Assembly (NCBI RefSeq): GCF_024753205.1
Contig: NZ_JANUGZ010000003.1
Span: 62,001-126,000 of the forward strand
Origin: Massilia aurea
Lineage (GTDB): Bacteria; Pseudomonadota; Gammaproteobacteria; Burkholderiales; Burkholderiaceae_D
Reading direction: 5' to 3'
DNA: 64,000 nt
Shown here: piece by piece, positions 18,601 through 27,381 of the stretch
How positions within the stretch are numbered: the stretch's first letter is position 1
Layout: the number at the start of each line of letters is the position of its first letter
Translations under genes and position numbers: made by a program
The notes under the pieces: model-generated
Seen by the model: only the letters and a program-made list of their open reading frames with translations
Told to the model about the DNA's origin: nothing
Databases searched by the model: none

Positions 18601-19863
18601 ATGTCTTCATTCGCGTTTTCGGTTTTGTTCGTCGTTTTCCTGCTGCTCACCTTGTCGCTGCGCACCTGGCTGGCCGCGCGCCATATCCGGCATATCGCGC
18701 GCCATCGCGCCAGCGTGCCGGCCGAGTTTGCGCCGAAAGTGCCGCTCGCGGCGCACCAGAAAGCGGCCGACTACACCGTCGCCAAGACCCGGCTCGGCCT
18801 GATCGGCACGCTGTGGGGCGCCATCGTCCTGATCGGCTTCACGCTGATGGGCGGCCTGCAACTGCTGTCGCTGGCAATCCTGCCATTCACCGGCCCCGGC
18901 CTGATGCATCAGCTGGTGCTGGTCGTCGCGTTTGCCGTGATCGCCAGTGTGCTCGACCTGCCGCTCGACTGGTACCGCCAGTTCGTCCTCGAGCAGCGTT
19001 TCGGCTTCAACAAGATGACGCCCGGCCTGTGGTTGGGTGACCTGGTCAAGAGCACGTTCGTGGGCGCGCTGATCGGCCTGCCGCTGCTGTGGGTCGTGCT
19101 CAAGCTGATGGAAGCCAGCGGCGCGCTGTGGTGGCTGTACACGTGGTTCGTCTGGAGCGGCTTCCAGCTCCTGATGATCGCGTTCTACCCGACCGTGATC
19201 GCGCCGCTGTTCAACAAGTTCACGCCCCTGGCCGACGTCAGCCTCAAGGAGCGCATCGATGGCTTGATGACGCGCGTGGGCTTTGCGTCGCGCGGCCTGT
19301 TCGTCATGGACGGCAGTAAGCGCAGCGCCCACGGCAACGCGTATTTTTCGGGCTTTGGCCGGGCCAAGCGCATCGTGTTCTTCGACACGCTGCTGTCGCG
19401 CCTGGAGCCACAGGAAATCGAAGCTGTGCTGGCGCACGAGCTGGGCCACTTCAAGCTGCGCCACATCGTCAAGCGCGTGGCCACGATGTTCGCGATCTCG
19501 CTGGCCTTCCTTGCCCTGCTCGGCTACCTGAAGGGCCAGGCCTGGTTCTACACGGGCCTGGGCGTGCTGCCGTTCATGAACGCGTCGAACGATGGGATGG
19601 CGCTGATCCTGTTCATTCTCGTGCTGCCGGTGTTCACCTTCGTGCTCGCGCCGCTGAGTTCCATCACGTCGCGCAAGCACGAATTCGAGGCCGATGCCTT
19701 CGCTGCGCAGCACACCGACCACCGCGACCTGGTGTCGGCGCTGGTGAAGATGTACGAAGACAATGCGTCGACGCTGACGCCCGATCCGCTGCACTCGGCG
19801 TTCTACGATTCGCACCCGCCGGCGTCGGTCCGGGTCAAGCGTCTGACGATGGCGGCCGCATGA
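18601..19863 (+). CDS. M48-family zinc metalloprotease (Ste24/CAAX-protease-like)
   Basis: A 420-residue integral membrane protease, the normal length for Ste24-type proteins. An N-terminal multi-helix membrane region (about 1-200) precedes the catalytic site VLAHELGHFKLRH with zinc ligands His279 and His283 and catalytic Glu280; the third ligand is the Glu in HEFEADAFA about 80 residues on, after two more membrane helices. Bacteria do not prenylate proteins this way, so its substrates are probably misfolded or signal-containing membrane proteins. Its stop overlaps the next start by ATGA, so it heads a translationally coupled operon with the pterin dehydratase and rsgA. Confidence 0.94.
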   Translation: MSSFAFSVLFVVFLLLTLSLRTWLAARHIRHIARHRASVPAEFAPKVPLAAHQKAADYTVAKTRLGLIGTLWGAIVLIGFTLMGGLQLLSLAILPFTGPGLMHQLVLVVAFAVIASVLDLPLDWYRQFVLEQRFGFNKMTPGLWLGDLVKSTFVGALIGLPLLWVVLKLMEASGALWWLYTWFVWSGFQLLMIAFYPTVIAPLFNKFTPLADVSLKERIDGLMTRVGFASRGLFVMDGSKRSAHGNAYFSGFGRAKRIVFFDTLLSRLEPQEIEAVLAHELGHFKLRHIVKRVATMFAISLAFLALLGYLKGQAWFYTGLGVLPFMNASNDGMALILFILVLPVFTFVLAPLSSITSRKHEFEADAFAAQHTDHRDLVSALVKMYEDNASTLTPDPLHSAFYDSHPPASVRVKRLTMAAA

Positions 19864-20204
19864 ATTTGACGCCACCACTCACGTCGCGCCATTGCACGCG
19901 CAAGGCGGTCGCGCTTGACGGGGCGGCCATCGCCACGCTGCTGCACGAAGTGCCCGGCTGGGAAGTGACCGACAGCGTCCTGGCCCGCACGTTCACGCTA
20001 CCGGACTACCGCGCCACGATCGCATTCGTCAACGCGGTCGCAACGCTGGCCGAACAAGAAGACCATCATCCCGAGATGACGGTCGGCTACACCACCTGCC
20101 GCGTCAGCTGGACCACCCATTCCGCGGGCAGCGCGCTGTCCGACAACGACTTTATCTGCGCCGCGAAAGCCAATGCGCTGTACCTCAACCAGGAAACCGC
20201 ATGA
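19860..20204 (+). CDS. 4a-hydroxytetrahydrobiopterin dehydratase (pterin carbinolamine dehydratase)
   Basis: A 114-residue protein with the family signature EQEDHHPEMTVGY (about 62-74), whose His pair dehydrates 4a-hydroxytetrahydropterin to quinonoid dihydropterin. It normally recycles the pterin cofactor of phenylalanine hydroxylase (PhhA), but no phhA lies in this window. It overlaps the protease by four bases at its start and rsgA by four bases at its end, so all three should be made from one transcript. Confidence 0.94.
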   Translation: MNLTPPLTSRHCTRKAVALDGAAIATLLHEVPGWEVTDSVLARTFTLPDYRATIAFVNAVATLAEQEDHHPEMTVGYTTCRVSWTTHSAGSALSDNDFICAAKANALYLNQETA

Positions 20205-21115
20205 GCGCATCCCCCACTGAACTGACCGGCACCATCATCGCGGCCCATGGCCGCCACTACCTGGCCGACATCGACGGCGAAAAACTGCAGTGCGTCACGC
20301 GCGGCAAGAAGACCAATGTGGCCGTCGGCGACGTCGTCCACGTGGTCAGGACGTCCGAGAACCAGGCCGTGATCGAGCGCATCGCCGAGCGCACCACGCT
20401 GCTGTACCGCTCCGACCAGTACAAATCCAAGCTGCTGGCGGCGAACATCTCGCGCCTGTTCGTCGTGATTGCCACCGAGCCAGGCTTTGCCGACGACCTG
20501 GTGTCGCGCTCGCTGGTGGCATGCGAAGCGGCCGGCATCGAGGCGCACCTGATCCTCAACAAGACCGACGTGACGGACCTGCTGCCCCGCGCACGCGAAC
20601 GTGCCGCGCAGTATTCGCGCCTCGGCTACCCGGTGCACGAGGTCTCGGCGCAGGCGCATCCTGAAGAAACGGTCGAGATCCTCAAGCCGCTGCTGGCCGG
20701 CCAGTCGTCGATTTTCATCGGCCAGTCGGGCATGGGCAAGTCGTCGCTGATCAATCTGTTGATCCCGGACGCCGATATCGCCGTGCGCGAAATCTCGGCT
20801 GCGCTCGATACCGGCAAGCACACGACGACCTTCACGCGCCTGTACTGGCTGCCGGAAGTCGATGGCAAGGCCGGGGCGATCATCGATTCGCCGGGCTTCC
20901 AGGAATTTGGCCTGTACCACCTGAGCGAAGGCATGCTCGAGCGCGCCTTCGTCGAGTTCAAGCCCTACCTGGGCGGCTGCAAGTACTACAACTGCCGCCA
21001 TCTGGCCGAGCCGTTCTGCGCCATTCTCGATGCCGTCGCAGCGGGCAAGATCTGGAAGCACCGCCATGAACTCTACGGGCAATTGCTGCACGAATCGGCG
21101 CAGACCCTGTATTGA
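20201..21115 (+). CDS. rsgA: Ribosome small-subunit-dependent GTPase A
   Basis: A 304-residue circularly permuted GTPase that helps mature the 30S ribosomal subunit. An N-terminal OB-fold (about 1-75) is followed by GTPase motifs in permuted order: G4 NKTD, G1 GQSGMGKSS (about 178-186), G3 DSPG (about 229-232). The C-terminal zinc knuckle is C-KYYN-C-R-H-LAEPF-C (C-x4-C-x-H-x5-C). ATGA overlap with the preceding pterin dehydratase. Confidence 0.97.
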   Translation: MSASPTELTGTIIAAHGRHYLADIDGEKLQCVTRGKKTNVAVGDVVHVVRTSENQAVIERIAERTTLLYRSDQYKSKLLAANISRLFVVIATEPGFADDLVSRSLVACEAAGIEAHLILNKTDVTDLLPRARERAAQYSRLGYPVHEVSAQAHPEETVEILKPLLAGQSSIFIGQSGMGKSSLINLLIPDADIAVREISAALDTGKHTTTFTRLYWLPEVDGKAGAIIDSPGFQEFGLYHLSEGMLERAFVEFKPYLGGCKYYNCRHLAEPFCAILDAVAAGKIWKHRHELYGQLLHESAQTLY

Positions 21116-21153
21116 GACCCTGACTACTTTCCCTAACGGAAAGAAATTCCCCT

Positions 21154-21159
21154 TATAAT
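21154..21159 (+). promoter_or_regulatory. Candidate -10 box upstream of argF
   Basis: A perfect TATAAT lies 38 bases before the argF ATG. No convincing -35 is found at 16-18 bases. A small hairpin, CTTTCC-CTAAC-GGAAAG (21127-21143), sits just upstream and may end the rsgA transcript. No clear ArgR box was recognised. Confidence 0.35.
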
Positions 21160-21196
21160 TCAAGGGACAAACATAGCAGCAGACACGAGCAGACTT

Positions 21197-22123
<927 letters not shown>

Positions 22124-22154
22124 TTTTTACCCCTGAAGCTTGATCGTTGGCCGT

Positions 22155-22178
22155 CCATCCCGGCGCTTGCCGGGCTGG
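22155..22178 (+). other. Intercistronic hairpin between argF and argG
   Basis: CCCGGC-GCTT-GCCGGG, extended by an outer CCA/TGG, lies in the 104-base argF-argG gap. It has no T-run. It could be an mRNA-stabilising or partial termination structure that lets the two arg genes be expressed at different levels. Confidence 0.35.
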
Positions 22179-22227
22179 ATTTGCGAGCCAGCTGACCATT
22201 ACCCTCCCTCCATCACTGGAACATCCC

Positions 22228-23460
22228 ATGAGCGACATCAAGAAAGTAGTACTGGCCTATTCTGGCGGCCTCGACACCTCCGTCATCCTGAAATGGCTGC
22301 AAGACAATTACGGCTGCGAAATCGTCACCTTCACCGCCGACCTCGGCCAGGGTGAAGAACTGGAACCGGCACGCGCCAAGGCCATCAAGTTCGGCATCAA
22401 GCCAGAGAACATCTATATCGACGACGTGCGCGAAGAATTCGTGCGCGACTTCGTCTACCCGATGTTCCGCGCGAACACCGTGTACGAAGGCGAATACCTG
22501 CTGGGCACGTCGATCGCGCGGCCGCTGATCGCCAAGCGCCTGATCGAGATCGCCAATGAAACCGGCGCCGACGCCGTCTCGCACGGCGCGACCGGCAAGG
22601 GCAACGACCAGGTGCGTTTCGAGCTGGGCGCCTATGCACTCAAGCCGGACGTCAAGATCATCGCGCCATGGCGTGAATGGGATCTGCTGTCGCGCGAAAA
22701 ACTGCTGAAGTACGCAGAAGACGCGGGCATCGCGGTGGACATGAAGCACAAGAACGGCGGCGCGCCGTACTCGATGGACGCCAACCTGCTGCACATCAGC
22801 TTTGAAGGCCGTCACCTGGAAAACCCGAGCGCCGAAGCCGAGGAATCGATGTGGCGCTGGACTGTCTCGCCAGAAGCAGCGCCGGACGAAGCGGAATACC
22901 TGGACGTCGAATTCGAGCGCGGCGACATCGTCGGCCTGAACGGCAAGCGCCTGTCGCCAGCCGCGGTCCTGACCGAGCTGAACCGCCTGGGCGGCAAGCA
23001 CGGCATCGGCCGCCTGGACCTGGTGGAAAACCGCTACGTCGGCATGAAGTCGCGCGGCTGCTACGAAACCCCGGGCGGCACGATCATGCTGCGCGCGCAC
23101 CGCGCCATCGAATCGATCACGCTCGACCGCGAAGTGGCGCACCTGAAGGATGACCTGATGCCACGCTACGCGTCGCTGATCTATAACGGCTACTGGTGGG
23201 CGCCGGAACGCGTCGCGCTGCAGACGCTGATCGACCACACGCAAGCCACGGTCAACGGCTGGGTGCGCATCAAGCTGTACAAGGGCAATGTCATTGTCGT
23301 GTCGCGCGATTCGAAGACCGATTCGCTGTTCGACATGAACATCGCAACGTTCGATGAAGATGGCGGCGCGTACAACCAGGCTGACGCGGGCGGCTTCATC
23401 AAGCTCAATGCGCTGCGCATGCGGATTGCGGCGAAGGCACGCGCCAAGCGCGGGCAGTAA
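22228..23460 (+). CDS. argG: Argininosuccinate synthase
   Basis: A 410-residue ATP-dependent ligase that condenses citrulline with aspartate. The N-terminal P-loop AYSGGLDTS (about 9-17) and [13 protein letters not shown] (about 116-128) are intact. The start at [14 protein letters not shown] (22228) is chosen because family members begin there; the frame is open 27 codons further upstream, where the sequence is the intercistronic hairpin. It probably forms an operon with argF and is closed by a strong terminator. Confidence 0.97.
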   Translation: MSDIKKVVLAYSGGLDTSVILKWLQDNYGCEIVTFTADLGQGEELEPARAKAIKFGIKPENIYIDDVREEFVRDFVYPMFRANTVYEGEYLLGTSIARPLIAKRLIEIANETGADAVSHGATGKGNDQVRFELGAYALKPDVKIIAPWREWDLLSREKLLKYAEDAGIAVDMKHKNGGAPYSMDANLLHISFEGRHLENPSAEAEESMWRWTVSPEAAPDEAEYLDVEFERGDIVGLNGKRLSPAAVLTELNRLGGKHGIGRLDLVENRYVGMKSRGCYETPGGTIMLRAHRAIESITLDREVAHLKDDLMPRYASLIYNGYWWAPERVALQTLIDHTQATVNGWVRIKLYKGNVIVVSRDSKTDSLFDMNIATFDEDGGAYNQADAGGFIKLNALRMRIAAKARAKRGQ

Positions 23461-23497
23461 GCCGATTGGTTGGCCGCAAGGCTGGCCAGGCACAGAG

Positions 23498-23522
23498 AAG
23501 CCGCCCTCGGGCGGCTTTTTTT
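23498..23522 (+). terminator. Rho-independent terminator of argG
   Basis: AAGCCGCCC-TC-GGGCGGCTT followed by a T-run to 23522, 38 bases past the argG stop. The reverse strand has little T-tract, but the element is well placed to shield argG from the facing bla operon. Confidence 0.9.
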
Positions 23523-23544
23523 GCAGCGTCATTTGAACGCGATG

Positions 23545-24324
23545 CTACAGCAGCCCTAATGACTGCAACGCTGCTTTCGCCAGCGATACGCGCTTGTCGT
23601 CGGCCCCGTCCGGGATGTCGATGTTCAGCGCGAACGTGTAGAGCTTGCCGTCCTTCTTGATCCAGCCGACCCACCAGCCGATATCGGGCTGGCCGGGGCG
23701 CTTGCCCCAGCCGGTTTTCGCATACAGTTCGGCCGGGCCGTCCTGGCGCGCGATGGCGCGCACGGCCTCCATGTGCACGTTCTCGAACGGCAGCTGGCCC
23801 TGCGCCAGCCGGGCCAGGAACGCCGTCTGCTCGAGCGCGCTGATTTCGAGCGGGCCATCGAGCCAGAAGCGGTCCACCACCGTGCCGGTTTCCATGTTCC
23901 CGTAATTCATGCGCACGAGCGCGCCGCGCATGCGTTCCAGGCCGATGCGCCGCGCCATTTCCTGGTAGACAGGCACGTTCGATATCTTGATCGCTTCGCG
24001 CAGGCCCATGTCCCGGGCCCACTCGGGGCGGGCGACCGGCTTGCCGCCGTACGGCACGATCTCGTCGACCGAGGCGACGGCGCCCGTGCTCAGTGCGATC
24101 AGCGAGTTTGGCAGCTTGAAAGTCGACGCCGGGATGAACCGCTTGGCGGCGCGCTGGCGGTCGTGGCCCGTGTCGGTGTCCTGGGCCACGTCGTGCACGA
24201 CGAAGGTGCCGGTGACGCCCTCTTTCTTGAACAGCTGCGTGACGGCCAGGCTGTCGCGCCATTCGGTGGCCTGGGCGACGGCGCCGAACGCCATCAGGAC
24301 AAGTGCAAGAACATGCTTGATCAT
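23545..24324 (-). CDS. Class D (OXA-like) serine beta-lactamase
   Basis: A 259-residue periplasmic beta-lactamase with a Sec signal peptide (MIKHVLALVLMAFGAVAQA). All class D motifs are present: S67-T-F-K70 (nucleophile plus the lysine that is carbamylated in OXA enzymes), S115-N-V117, Y141-G-N143, W154 and K203-T-G205; several fall at the same numbers as in OXA-10. The start at 24324 is chosen because the signal peptide begins there and it overlaps the metallo-beta-lactamase stop as ATGA. It is the last gene of the blaI-blaR1 operon, so it is probably inducible by beta-lactams. Its substrate range cannot be predicted from sequence. Confidence 0.95.
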   Translation of the reverse strand: MIKHVLALVLMAFGAVAQATEWRDSLAVTQLFKKEGVTGTFVVHDVAQDTDTGHDRQRAAKRFIPASTFKLPNSLIALSTGAVASVDEIVPYGGKPVARPEWARDMGLREAIKISNVPVYQEMARRIGLERMRGALVRMNYGNMETGTVVDRFWLDGPLEISALEQTAFLARLAQGQLPFENVHMEAVRAIARQDGPAELYAKTGWGKRPGQPDIGWWVGWIKKDGKLYTFALNIDIPDGADDKRVSLAKAALQSLGLL

Positions 24325-25184
24325 TGGTCTGCTTCCTTGGTCAGTTGGGCGGCCAGACGCGCGCGCGCCTTGTCGGCATACGTTCGGCAGGCGGTGGTGT
24401 CGATGAAAGCGGCGTTGCCCCGCGAGGCACGGCGGGCGTAGCGCTGCCACAGGTCGCTGCCTTCCGGATGCGCCGAGACCAGCACATCGCACGGCAGGCC
24501 GGCCACTGTCGCAATTGAACGTTCGAGGTCCGCGCGCGCCGCCGGGTAGGATGGATGGCCACGGTAGCGAAATGGCCCAGCTGCGATCGCGTTCAGGCTG
24601 TCGGCGTACACCATGTGCGCCGTCCGGCCGCCTTCGAAGGCGTTCCAGGTCCAGCTTGCGCCGCCCTGCGTGTGGCCAGGCGTGGCGTGCATCGTCACGG
24701 CCAGCGGGCCGAGCTTGACGACGTCGCCGTCAGTTACGGCCCGCACGCGGGCAGTTGGCGCCATCGGCTGAAGGTCGGTGTATTGCGGGTCACCCTTGTC
24801 GGCCTGGCCGCTCGCCAGCACGGGTACGGCAGCGCTGCCGACCAGGACCTCGGCGCCCGACAGGCGCTGCAGCTCGGCGATGCCGCCTGCGTGATCGGAG
24901 TGTGCGTGCGAGTTCAGGATGAAGCGGATATCTTCGACCTTGAAGCCGAGCTGGCGCATATTGCGCACGATCTGCGGAGCCGATTTCTCGCTGCCGCCGT
25001 CGATCAGAATGTGGCCCTGTGGCGATGTGATCAGGACCGCCGACAGGCCATGCGTGCCGACATAGTAGGTGTTGCCGTACAGGGCAAACGGTTTCTGCGG
25101 CGTGTTCCAGTCGTTGGCTGCAGCAGGCTGCAGGCACGCAACGAGGCCAGCCGCGGCCAGTGCCAGGCTTGTGTGTTTCATCAT
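24321..25184 (-). CDS. Subclass B3 metallo-beta-lactamase
   Basis: A 287-residue zinc hydrolase. The zinc motif is H93-A-H95-S-D97-H98 (standard His116/118, Asp120, His121), with a further ligand His in ATPGHTQGG and the last His in SAHPEGSD (standard His196 and His263). YADSLNA has Ser where B1 enzymes have the Cys221 ligand, which places it in subclass B3, like L1 and THIN-B. The N-terminus could be a Sec signal cut near AAA-ND or a lipoprotein signal with LVAC (Cys17). It begins 9 bases after blaR1 and overlaps the class D gene by ATGA. B3 enzymes usually hydrolyse penicillins, cephalosporins and carbapenems. Confidence 0.93.
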   Translation of the reverse strand: MMKHTSLALAAAGLVACLQPAAANDWNTPQKPFALYGNTYYVGTHGLSAVLITSPQGHILIDGGSEKSAPQIVRNMRQLGFKVEDIRFILNSHAHSDHAGGIAELQRLSGAEVLVGSAAVPVLASGQADKGDPQYTDLQPMAPTARVRAVTDGDVVKLGPLAVTMHATPGHTQGGASWTWNAFEGGRTAHMVYADSLNAIAAGPFRYRGHPSYPAARADLERSIATVAGLPCDVLVSAHPEGSDLWQRYARRASRGNAAFIDTTACRTYADKARARLAAQLTKEADQ

Positions 25185-25193
25185 GACGATTCC

Positions 25194-26909
25194 TTATGTG
25201 GACGGTGACAGCGTAGCGAGTCTTCCCGGCAGCGCGCGCAGGAAGCGTTCTTTCAGGAGCGGCCCGGCCGCGCGGTCCGGGTGACCGGGGCCAAGGTTCT
25301 GGCGTGCGAAGACGACGGTGCGCCCATCCTTCGTGGCCCAGCCGGCGAACCAGCCAAGCGCGCGGTCCGTGTCCCCGGCCCCATCATCAGTGGCAGTGCC
25401 GGTCTTGCCGTACACCTGCCAGCCATTGGCAAGCAGGGGCAAGCGCAGCAGCTGCGCCGTCATGTCGAAGGCGTGCGCGCTGACGGGCAGTTGGCGGTTG
25501 GCGACCTTGCGCAGAAAAGCGACCTGCTCGCGCGGCGAGACCTGCAGCGACGACGAGATCCAGGCCCTGTCGACGCCGCCGGTGAGGTCCTGGTTGCCGT
25601 AGTTGAAGCGACCCACGTAATCCTGTACGCGGCGTTCGCCCAGCCGGCTAGTGACCTGCTGCGCATACCAGACGGTCGAATTGCGGATCCAGCTCGTCGG
25701 GTCGGTAGTGGCGCGCCACGACGGCTGCCAGTCGATGTAACCTGCCTTGAACGGCAGCGCCGGCGTGTGGGCGTCCTGCAGGATGCCGGCGTCAAAACCC
25801 ATCAGGCTCACGGCGATATTGAAGGTCGACGCCGGCGTGGTGCGTACGTCGCAGCGCCCTTCCTCGACCAGCACCGCCCCCGTGGCAGCATCAAGCATCA
25901 GCGTGCAGTCGAGCGTTTCCGGTGCATCGCCCCAGGCCAGCGCTGGCTGCAGGGCCAGATTGGCGCCAAACACCAGCGCCAGTGCGGCCAGGCCGGCGCA
26001 GCGGGCACGGCCAGCATTCCGGGCAAGGAACGGCGTGCGGATCAACGCGACACGTGCAGCCAGCGTGTCCGGCGCAACGCCGCCGAAGGCCAGCGCATTG
26101 GCTGGCGCCGCCTGGTACTGAAAGCGCAACTGCGCGACCAGCGCGGCAGCGTAGGCCTTGCGCTGGACCTGCGGCCGGCCGCGCAGCACGTCGCGGTCGC
26201 AGCCCAACTCCTGGGCCCAGACAAGGCGCGCGCGCAGCAGGCGCATCGCGGGATTGAACCAGCACAGCGCCTGGAGCAGCGCGCAGGCGGCGAGCCACCA
26301 CAGATCACCCCGGCGCCAGTGCGTCAGTTCGTGGGCAACGATCAGCTCGCGCTGCAGCGGATCGATTGTGCGCAGGGCCAGCGGCAACAGCAGACGCGGT
26401 CGGAACGGGCCAACCAGCATCGGGGAGATGGGGGCATCGACTTCGATCATGGGTGGCAGCGCCCCATCCGCTGACAGGTGCGCACCGGCGCGCAGCAACT
26501 GCGCCAGCGCGCGCTGGCCATGGAACAGGCGCGCAAGCATCCACAGCAGACCGCCCGTGTAAGCCAGTGCCCAAGTCCACGCGGTCCAGGCCAGCCACGA
26601 GCGGGGTTCTACTAATGTGCCGATGGGCCCGAGAGTCTGGGGGGACGTGGCGACCGTGGCGGCCGTCATGGGCGACAGGTCGACGTCGAACACAGGCAGC
26701 ATGTGAAGTTGCTGCGCCTGCGGCAGCATCAGGATAATGAAGGTGGCCCCAAGCGCGACCTGCCCCAGCATCCACGGGGTGCGCTGCATGCCGAGCGCCG
26801 GCAGGTTCCGCTGCGCCAGCGCCAGCACGCCCCACACAGCCAGGCCGGCGGCCAGACAGCCGATGCTGGCGAACAGGAAGCGGATGAGGGTCGCGTCGAG
26901 CAGGTTCAT
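25194..26909 (-). CDS. blaR1: BlaR1-type M56 metalloprotease fused to an OXA-like sensor domain with altered active site
   Basis: A 571-residue sensor/transducer that in known systems is acylated by beta-lactams outside the membrane and then cleaves BlaI inside. N-terminal membrane helices flank a cytosolic M56 protease domain with H193-E-L-T-H197 and Glu234 in WAQELGCD. A membrane helix at about 298-318 leads to a C-terminal class D-like domain. There SxV (S411-T-V413), YGN (437-439) and KTG (502-504) are kept, but the acylation motif reads S361-T-F-N364: Asn replaces the lysine that normally activates the serine. It overlaps blaI by ATGA and precedes the B3 enzyme by 9 bases. The partner is clear; how, or whether, this sensor acylates is not. 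Confidence 0.9.
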   Translation of the reverse strand: MNLLDATLIRFLFASIGCLAAGLAVWGVLALAQRNLPALGMQRTPWMLGQVALGATFIILMLPQAQQLHMLPVFDVDLSPMTAATVATSPQTLGPIGTLVEPRSWLAWTAWTWALAYTGGLLWMLARLFHGQRALAQLLRAGAHLSADGALPPMIEVDAPISPMLVGPFRPRLLLPLALRTIDPLQRELIVAHELTHWRRGDLWWLAACALLQALCWFNPAMRLLRARLVWAQELGCDRDVLRGRPQVQRKAYAAALVAQLRFQYQAAPANALAFGGVAPDTLAARVALIRTPFLARNAGRARCAGLAALALVFGANLALQPALAWGDAPETLDCTLMLDAATGAVLVEEGRCDVRTTPASTFNIAVSLMGFDAGILQDAHTPALPFKAGYIDWQPSWRATTDPTSWIRNSTVWYAQQVTSRLGERRVQDYVGRFNYGNQDLTGGVDRAWISSSLQVSPREQVAFLRKVANRQLPVSAHAFDMTAQLLRLPLLANGWQVYGKTGTATDDGAGDTDRALGWFAGWATKDGRTVVFARQNLGPGHPDRAAGPLLKERFLRALPGRLATLSPST

Positions 26910-27289
26910 GGCGCCGCGTCCTTGTCGACTGGCCAGTCGTTGAGCAGTTGCTCCAGGCGCGCGAGTTCATCGTCGTCGACCAGCTTGCTGCCGGTGAACA
27001 TATTGACCGGCAGCGGCGTATCGATCTCCATCACGCGCTTGCCGAAATCGTGGGCGAACGCGGCCAAGGTATCGACCTTGTCGCTGACCGCCGCATAGAC
27101 CTGCACGCCATGGCGCAGCTCCTGGCGCACCATGCCTTTGTCGAGCATGCGCTCGAGCGTCTTGCGGGTGGACGAATACGACCAGCCCAGTTCGGCCTCG
27201 ACGGCGTCGTGGATTTCACGGGCGCTGAGCGGCTGCTGGCGCCACAGCGCCTTGAGCAGGCTAAGTTCGGAAATCGAGGGTACGGCCAT
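26906..27289 (-). CDS. blaI: BlaI/MecI/CopY-family transcriptional repressor
   Basis: A 127-residue winged-helix repressor, normal length for BlaI. The DNA-binding region is about 1-75 (LSAREIHDAVEAELGWSYSSTRKTLERMLDKG), followed by a dimerisation part. It heads the operon blaI-blaR1-B3-OXA, with AAGGAC 7 bases before its ATG. In known systems the repressor is released when BlaR1 is activated. A CopY-like copper role is unlikely because the partner is BlaR1 and there is no C-terminal Cys cluster. Confidence 0.94.
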   Translation of the reverse strand: MAVPSISELSLLKALWRQQPLSAREIHDAVEAELGWSYSSTRKTLERMLDKGMVRQELRHGVQVYAAVSDKVDTLAAFAHDFGKRVMEIDTPLPVNMFTGSKLVDDDELARLEQLLNDWPVDKDAAP

Positions 27290-27332
27290 GGCAACAGTCC
27301 TTGATATGACGCCTAATGTGACGCTTGCCGCA

Positions 27333-27362
27333 ATGATGCGACAAGTGTCGCACCTGCGTCAA
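27333..27362 (-). promoter_or_regulatory. Candidate promoter of the bla operon
   Basis: On the minus strand TTGACG (27357-27362) is followed after 18 bases by CATCAT (27333-27338, four of six matches to TATAAT), about 44 bases before the blaI ATG. The spacer holds the dyad described separately, the layout expected of a repressible promoter. Confidence 0.5.
27337..27352. promoter_or_regulatory. Candidate BlaI operator
   Basis: TGCGACA-AG-TGTCGCA is a perfect inverted repeat of 7-bp arms with a 2-base spacer. Its core ACA-NN-TGT matches the half-sites bound by BlaI/MecI/CopY repressors (TACA..TGTA). It lies between the predicted -35 and -10 of blaI, so bound repressor would block polymerase. 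Only one copy was found. Confidence 0.6.
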
Positions 27363-27381
27363 CAAGAAATTGTTATCGCCG

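Noticed and set aside
24321..25184. The MBL-fold gene as a glyoxalase II or other housekeeping hydrolase
   Set aside because: The B3 Ser in YADSLNA, the late SAHPEG His, the signal peptide and the bla operon context favour a beta-lactamase.
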